Of a stretch of 18,548 nt of DNA, positions 14,963 through 18,548 are shown one piece after another. How positions within the stretch are numbered: position 1 is the stretch's first letter; the number at the start of each line of letters is the position of its first letter. A model generated the notes under the pieces. The model did not search any database. It was not told the origin of the DNA and saw only the letters and a program-made list of their open reading frames with translations. The stretch is from Anaerolineales bacterium UBA1136. GTDB taxonomy: Bacteria > Chloroflexota > Anaerolineae > Anaerolineales > UBA11657. The DNA is taken from the NCBI GenBank assembly GCA_002311455.1, contig DCAJ01000051.1, positions 1,990-20,537 on the forward strand, read 5' to 3'. Both the position numbers and the translations under genes were made by a program.

Positions 14963-15583
14963 ATGATATTCGAATCTGATAGTTTGGTAGTTCTGGAAAC
15001 CAAAATAAGGACATGCGAGTTGTGTGCTTTGGCAGATACTCGAAAAAATGCAGTTCCTGGATCAGGGAATGATGACTCAAAAATAATGTTTATTGGTGAG
15101 GGACCTGGACATCATGAAAATGAAAAAGGCTTGCCATTTGTAGGCGCAGCTGGCAAGCTGCTTGACGAGCTCCTGCAGGGAATTGATTTACGACGTGAAG
15201 ACGTTTACATAACTAATATAGTGAAATGCCGTCCACCACAAAATCGTGACCCGAAACCAGAGGAGATAGAGTTTTGTAATGCATATCTTGAGAGGCAGAT
15301 AGACTTGATTGATCCGAAAGTCATTGTGACTTTAGGTAGGTTCTCGATGGCACGCTGGTTTCCTGGAGCCCGTATTAGTGATATACATGGGGTACCTAAG
15401 CGTTTCGGTTTACGGATTGTTGTGCCTATGTTTCATCCTGCAGCAGCGCTTCATAATCCCAAATGGCGCCCTATGCTTCACGATGATTTTAGTCGTTTGC
15501 CTGGTTTTATTGCTAAGATGAATGCTGAAGATGAAGACAATAATGGGCCCCAAATGGTTCCTGAACAATTAAACTTGTTCTGA
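14963..15583 (+). CDS. Family 4 uracil-DNA glycosylase (iron-sulfur type) with C-terminal clamp-like motif
   Basis: Removes uracil from DNA to start base-excision repair. The 206-residue protein has four cysteines placed as for the 4Fe-4S cluster of this family: C18 and C21 in CELC, C89 in VKCRPP and C105. Motif 1 is GEGPGHHENEKGLPFVGAAG (45-64), motif 2 is ITNIVKCRPPQNRDPKPEE (83-101), and motif 3 is MFHPAAAL in the C-terminal half. After the catalytic domain comes a short acidic linker (NAEDEDNN) and the chain ends QLNLF (202-206), which matches the bacterial sliding-clamp binding consensus. It lies between two sugar-nucleotide enzymes, 20 bases after the first, likely by shared transcription. 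No strong RBS precedes ATG 14963. Confidence 0.93.
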   Translation: MIFESDSLVVLETKIRTCELCALADTRKNAVPGSGNDDSKIMFIGEGPGHHENEKGLPFVGAAGKLLDELLQGIDLRREDVYITNIVKCRPPQNRDPKPEEIEFCNAYLERQIDLIDPKVIVTLGRFSMARWFPGARISDIHGVPKRFGLRIVVPMFHPAAALHNPKWRPMLHDDFSRLPGFIAKMNAEDEDNNGPQMVPEQLNLF

Positions 15584-15599
15584 TAGGATTGCATTAGTG

Positions 15600-15628
15600 T
15601 GGACAGGGTTCGTGCGTGAAGTTATAAT
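15600..15628 (+). promoter_or_regulatory. Near-consensus promoter upstream of the second epimerase
   Basis: TGGACA (15600-15605, five of six consensus bases) and a perfect TATAAT (15623-15628) with 17-base spacing. Initiation near 15635 leaves a leader of about 97 bases before the ATG at 15732. It lies in the 148-base gap after the glycosylase and probably drives the epimerase-dehydrogenase-glycosyltransferase run. A weaker alternative is TTGCTT (15684-15689) with TATGCA (15706-15711). Confidence 0.6.
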
Positions 15629-15731
15629 TCTCGATCGAAAAGAACATATCCAAGTTAATGTAATAACCAAAGTAAGAAAGGTGTTGCTTTGAGAATTACA
15701 TTTTGTATGCAATGAGGAGTGGAGTGAATCA

Positions 15732-16748
15732 ATGAAATTTCTTATCACTGGTGGAGCTGGTTTCATTGGCAGCCATCTATCAGAAGATTTGTTGGGATCT
15801 GGTCATAGTGTGGTTGCTATAGACGATCTCTCTACTGGCAGAATGCAGAATGTACATGCACTGTCACATAATAATAAATTTCAATTGGTAGTTGAATCTA
15901 TTACTAATGCAACCGTGATGGACCGTTTAGTAAGCGAGTGCGATATCATCGTGCATCTAGCTGCTGCAGTTGGAGTTGAACTTATTGTTCGTTCCCCTGT
16001 TCATACAATTGAGACTAACGTCATGGGTACAGAGAATGTGTTGCGAACAGCTAGGCGGTACCGTAAAAAGATTCTTATTGCTTCGACATCTGAGATTTAC
16101 GGTAAATTAGGTAATGTACCTTTCAATGAAGATGATGATAGCCTGATTGGTGCTACTACTCATCACCGTTGGGCTTATGCTACTTCAAAGATGTTGGACG
16201 AATTCTTGGCCTTGGCTTATCATAAGGAGATGGGTCTACCAGTAGTCATTTTCCGCTTGTTTAATACAATAGGTCCGCGCCAACGTGGACGTTACGGAAT
16301 GGTTGTGCCGCGTTTTGTGCGTCAGGCCTTATCGGGCTCTGATATCACGGTTTACGGAGATGGTAATCAGAGTCGCTGCTTTTGCGATGTACGAGACGTA
16401 ATTCCTGCTATCACAGCTCTGGCAGAGAGTTCTAAAGCGGAGGGTCGCGTTTTCAATATAGGTGCTAAAGATGAAATAACTATTATTGATTTGGCCCGCA
16501 AAGTAAAAAATATGTGTGATAGCCAATCGAGCATAATCCTAGTGCCTTATGAACAAGCTACGGAACAGGGTTTTGAGGATATGCGTCGTCGTATTCCTGA
16601 TACTAGTCGTATTAATGAACTTATTGGCTGGAACCCAAGTATTACCCTTGACGATACTATTGCAGATATTATTCAGCAATTCAAGGAAGATGGATTGAGT
16701 GATCCAATCACGGAACGTCCTATTGTAGAGCGAGTGGTGGTGGATTAA
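15732..16748 (+). CDS. NAD-dependent epimerase/dehydratase (GalE-like extended SDR)
   Basis: Nucleotide-sugar modifying enzyme of 338 residues, probably for surface glycan precursors. Motifs are the Rossmann loop TGGAGFIGS (6-14), D31 and D32 after the second strand for NAD binding, HLAAAVGVELIVRSP (75-89), STSEIYG (118-124), catalytic Y149-xxx-K153 in WAYATSK, RLFNTIGPRQRGRYG and VYGDGNQSRCFCDVRDV. The GATTHHRWAYATSK stretch sets it in a subgroup often named UDP-glucose 4-epimerase or 4,6-dehydratase by homology, so the reaction is uncertain. ATG 15732 has GGAG seven bases upstream, in a purine-rich leader. The dehydrogenase starts 15 bases after its stop. It resembles the partial epimerase at 1-748 in its SEIYG and RLFNT motifs. 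Confidence 0.9.
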   Translation: MKFLITGGAGFIGSHLSEDLLGSGHSVVAIDDLSTGRMQNVHALSHNNKFQLVVESITNATVMDRLVSECDIIVHLAAAVGVELIVRSPVHTIETNVMGTENVLRTARRYRKKILIASTSEIYGKLGNVPFNEDDDSLIGATTHHRWAYATSKMLDEFLALAYHKEMGLPVVIFRLFNTIGPRQRGRYGMVVPRFVRQALSGSDITVYGDGNQSRCFCDVRDVIPAITALAESSKAEGRVFNIGAKDEITIIDLARKVKNMCDSQSSIILVPYEQATEQGFEDMRRRIPDTSRINELIGWNPSITLDDTIADIIQQFKEDGLSDPITERPIVERVVVD

Positions 16749-16763
16749 TCGCTCGCTTTTGCC

Positions 16764-18080
16764 ATGTCCAAATCTTCTAGTACATCCCTAATAGATAAGA
16801 TTCAAAAGAAAGAGGCCCGCGTAGGGATTATTGGTCTTGGTTATGTTGGACTGCCTTTGGCTGTTGAATTTGCTCAGGTAGGTTACCATGTTGTGGGTAT
16901 TGACACGGACCCTATTAAAGTCGATACCCTGAACAACGGAGACTGCTATATTGCTGATATACCAACTAAAATCTTGAGGGATATGGTCTCAACGGGTCAA
17001 TTAATCGCTACTCAGAATTATGAAGTTATAGGAGAACTGGACGCTATTAGCATATGTGTCCCCACCCCACTTCGTAAAACTCGCGATCCGGATATGTCAT
17101 ATATTGTAGCTGCCACTGAGAAAATTGGCGAGCATTTGCGCCCAAGTACGGTGATTATTCTGGAGAGTACAACATATCCTGGAACTACTGCTGAGTTGGT
17201 TTTGCCCATTATGCTTAAGAACGGTTATGTTGTTGGTGAAGACGTATTCCTTGCATATTCGCCAGAAAGAATTGATCCGGCAAATTCCACTTATGGTGTT
17301 CGCAATACACCGAAAGTGATTGGAGGCGTAACGTCGGTGTGTTGCGATGTAGCTATGGCTCTTTATAATACAGTGGTTGATCAGGTAGTCCAAGTCTCTT
17401 CTACACAGGCAGCTGAAATGGTGAAGCTGCTGGAGAATACTTTTCGAGCCGTAAACATTGGTCTTATCAACGAAGTCACAATTATGTGCGACAAGTTAGG
17501 AATTGATGTATGGGAAGTGATTGCGGCTGCCAAAACTAAGCCATTTGGATATATGCCATTTTATCCGGGACCTGGTTTAGGTGGGCACTGCATCCCTATA
17601 GATCCCCTTTATCTTTCATGGAAACTAAAATCTCTGAATTTCAATGCGCGTTTTATCGAACTTGCTGACGAAATCAATACTAATATGCCTCGTTATGTAG
17701 TGCAAAAAGTTGCTGAATCCTTGAATGAAGATAGTAAGCCAGTCCGCGGGTCTCGGGTTCTGATATTAGGTGTTGCATATAAGGCTGATGTGGATGATGT
17801 GCGTGAAGCTCCAGCACTAGATATCATACAGCTCCTGATGCAGCAAGGTGCAGTAGTTAACTATCATGATCCTCACGTGCCTGATATACAGCTTGATGGT
17901 GTAGACATATGTTCTGTTGATTACGAGATGCCAATGCTGGAGTCAGTGGATTGTGTGATTATTGTAACCGACCATAGCTATTACAATTGGGCTGACATTC
18001 TGAATCACACCAATTTGGTTGTTGATACGCGGAATGCTACAGTAGGCTTGAAAGGCCTTGCCAGGGTAGTTAAGATATAA
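16764..18080 (+). CDS. UDP-N-acetylhexosamine 6-dehydrogenase (WbpA/WecC/TviB-like)
   Basis: NAD-dependent four-electron oxidation of a UDP-sugar C6 alcohol to the uronic acid; the motif set favours UDP-GlcNAc or UDP-ManNAc over UDP-glucose. The 438 residues comprise an N-terminal NAD domain with VGIIGLGYVGLPLA (20-33), ICVPTPL (97-103), ESTTYPGTT (134-142) and AYSPERIDP (164-172); a central helix with EMVKLLENTFRAVNI (218-232); the catalytic C276 in GPGLGGHCIPIDP; and a C-terminal domain with LGVAYKADVDDVREAPAL (335-352). It begins 15 bases after the epimerase and is followed at 13 bases by a glycosyltransferase. Start ATG 16764 has no evident RBS, suggesting coupled translation. Confidence 0.92.
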   Translation: MSKSSSTSLIDKIQKKEARVGIIGLGYVGLPLAVEFAQVGYHVVGIDTDPIKVDTLNNGDCYIADIPTKILRDMVSTGQLIATQNYEVIGELDAISICVPTPLRKTRDPDMSYIVAATEKIGEHLRPSTVIILESTTYPGTTAELVLPIMLKNGYVVGEDVFLAYSPERIDPANSTYGVRNTPKVIGGVTSVCCDVAMALYNTVVDQVVQVSSTQAAEMVKLLENTFRAVNIGLINEVTIMCDKLGIDVWEVIAAAKTKPFGYMPFYPGPGLGGHCIPIDPLYLSWKLKSLNFNARFIELADEINTNMPRYVVQKVAESLNEDSKPVRGSRVLILGVAYKADVDDVREAPALDIIQLLMQQGAVVNYHDPHVPDIQLDGVDICSVDYEMPMLESVDCVIIVTDHSYYNWADILNHTNLVVDTRNATVGLKGLARVVKI

Positions 18081-18093
18081 CAGTACTATACAG

Positions 18094-18548
18094 ATGCGTC
18101 TATATGTGATCGCCGGCTCTTATCATCCTGAGGTCGGTGGTCCTTCCACTTATCTTCGAAGACTTCTGCCCGCACTTATAGAACGCGGTCATCATGTTTC
18201 CGTTATTACCTATACCGATTCTTCCAACAGTAGTATTGATTACAATTTTCCGTACCAGGTTTATCGAGTTGCACGTAAATGGCCTCTAGTGTTGCGATTA
18301 CTTTTGTTCACCATTAATATCTTGTGGAGAGCTCGTGGTTATGACATATTGTTTGTAAGTGATTATGGTTTGCCTGCTATTCTGGCTAACCTGATTTTAC
18401 GCAAACCTATGGTCCTGAAAAATGTAAGCGATTTTGCTTGGGAGTTTAGCGTCCGGCATGATTGGATCAATAAAAGGCAAACTATTGATGAATTCCAGAA
18501 TAGTAGACATGGGTGGCGAGTTCGTGTCTTGAGGGTAATATGTTCATG
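18094..18548 (+). CDS. GT4-type glycosyltransferase, N-terminal part cut by window edge
   Basis: From ATG 18094 the frame stays open to the right edge for 151 codons. The N-terminus MRLYVIAGSYHPEVGGPSTY followed by LRRLLPALIERGHHVSVITYTD is the typical acceptor-domain opening of GT4 glycosyltransferases, with the glycine-rich loop GGPSTY. Further on, YDILFVSDYGLPAILANLIL and KPMVLKNVSDFAWEF fit the same fold. The donor-binding half is outside the window, so the EX7E signature cannot be checked. It starts 13 bases after the UDP-sugar dehydrogenase and continues the polysaccharide operon. Confidence 0.88.
   Translation, partial: MRLYVIAGSYHPEVGGPSTYLRRLLPALIERGHHVSVITYTDSSNSSIDYNFPYQVYRVARKWPLVLRLLLFTINILWRARGYDILFVSDYGLPAILANLILRKPMVLKNVSDFAWEFSVRHDWINKRQTIDEFQNSRHGWRVRVLRVICS

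Noticed and set aside
1..18548. tRNA, rRNA, CRISPR array, insertion sequence or prophage
   Set aside because: No T-loop GGTTCGAATCC-like signature in gaps, no regularly spaced repeats, no transposase or integrase motifs were seen on reading both strands; a tRNA or IS search would be decisive.

Overview
The window reads as a contiguous piece of a moderately AT-rich bacterial chromosome (by eye near 40% G+C, not counted). It most resembles a member of the Chloroflexota, possibly Dehalococcoidia or SAR202-like. That placement is an inference from the recA-recX-rny gene order, the style of the proteins and a MoaD-MoaE fusion; there is no rRNA here to confirm it. No tRNA, rRNA, CRISPR array, insertion sequence or phage gene was recognised.

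Layout. (1) 1-3235, minus strand: a surface-polysaccharide operon transcribed leftwards, consisting of a Wzx/MATE-like flippase, a GT4 glycosyltransferase and an extended SDR epimerase/dehydratase that runs off the left edge. A candidate promoter lies at 3310-3339. (2) 3343-5532, minus: citrate synthase followed by a tandem-domain GNAT acetyltransferase. (3) 5533-5768: divergent control region between gltA and recA, with candidate promoters both ways, a perfect 9-mer DnaA box and a tandemly duplicated ribosome-binding segment in front of recA. (4) 5769-9400, plus: recA, a 433-base gap holding hairpins and a convincing intrinsic terminator, recX (split between two frames), then rny. (5) 9422-11704, minus: moaC, a moaD-moaE fusion and two unrecognised genes, apparently one operon. 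(6) 11893-12621, minus: a small metallophosphoesterase, divergent from (7) 12715-13868, plus: tsaE and tsaB, overlapping by ATGA. (8) 13923-18548, plus: a CDP-paratose 2-epimerase-like enzyme, a family 4 uracil-DNA glycosylase, a second epimerase/dehydratase, a UDP-HexNAc 6-dehydrogenase and the start of a second GT4 glycosyltransferase that runs off the right edge.

How it fits together. Both ends carry envelope-glycan functions: nucleotide-sugar epimerases, a 6-dehydrogenase, glycosyltransferases and a lipid-linked glycan flippase. No polymerase or initiating transferase is visible, so the rest must lie outside. The middle holds housekeeping genes for recombination and repair (RecA, RecX, UDG), RNA decay (RNase Y), the TCA cycle (GltA), molybdenum cofactor synthesis (MoaC, MoaDE) and tRNA t6A modification (TsaE, TsaB).

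The most notable points are the frameshifted recX behind a terminator, the C-terminal QLNLF sliding-clamp-type motif on the glycosylase, the internal Gly-Gly of the MoaD-MoaE fusion, the unrecognised gene pair after it, the duplicated RBS with ATGTAA start-stop elements before recA, and a nearly leaderless tsaE promoter. I did not find a clear novel multi-gene system; the unrecognised pair at 9422-10428 is the best candidate for unknown biology.
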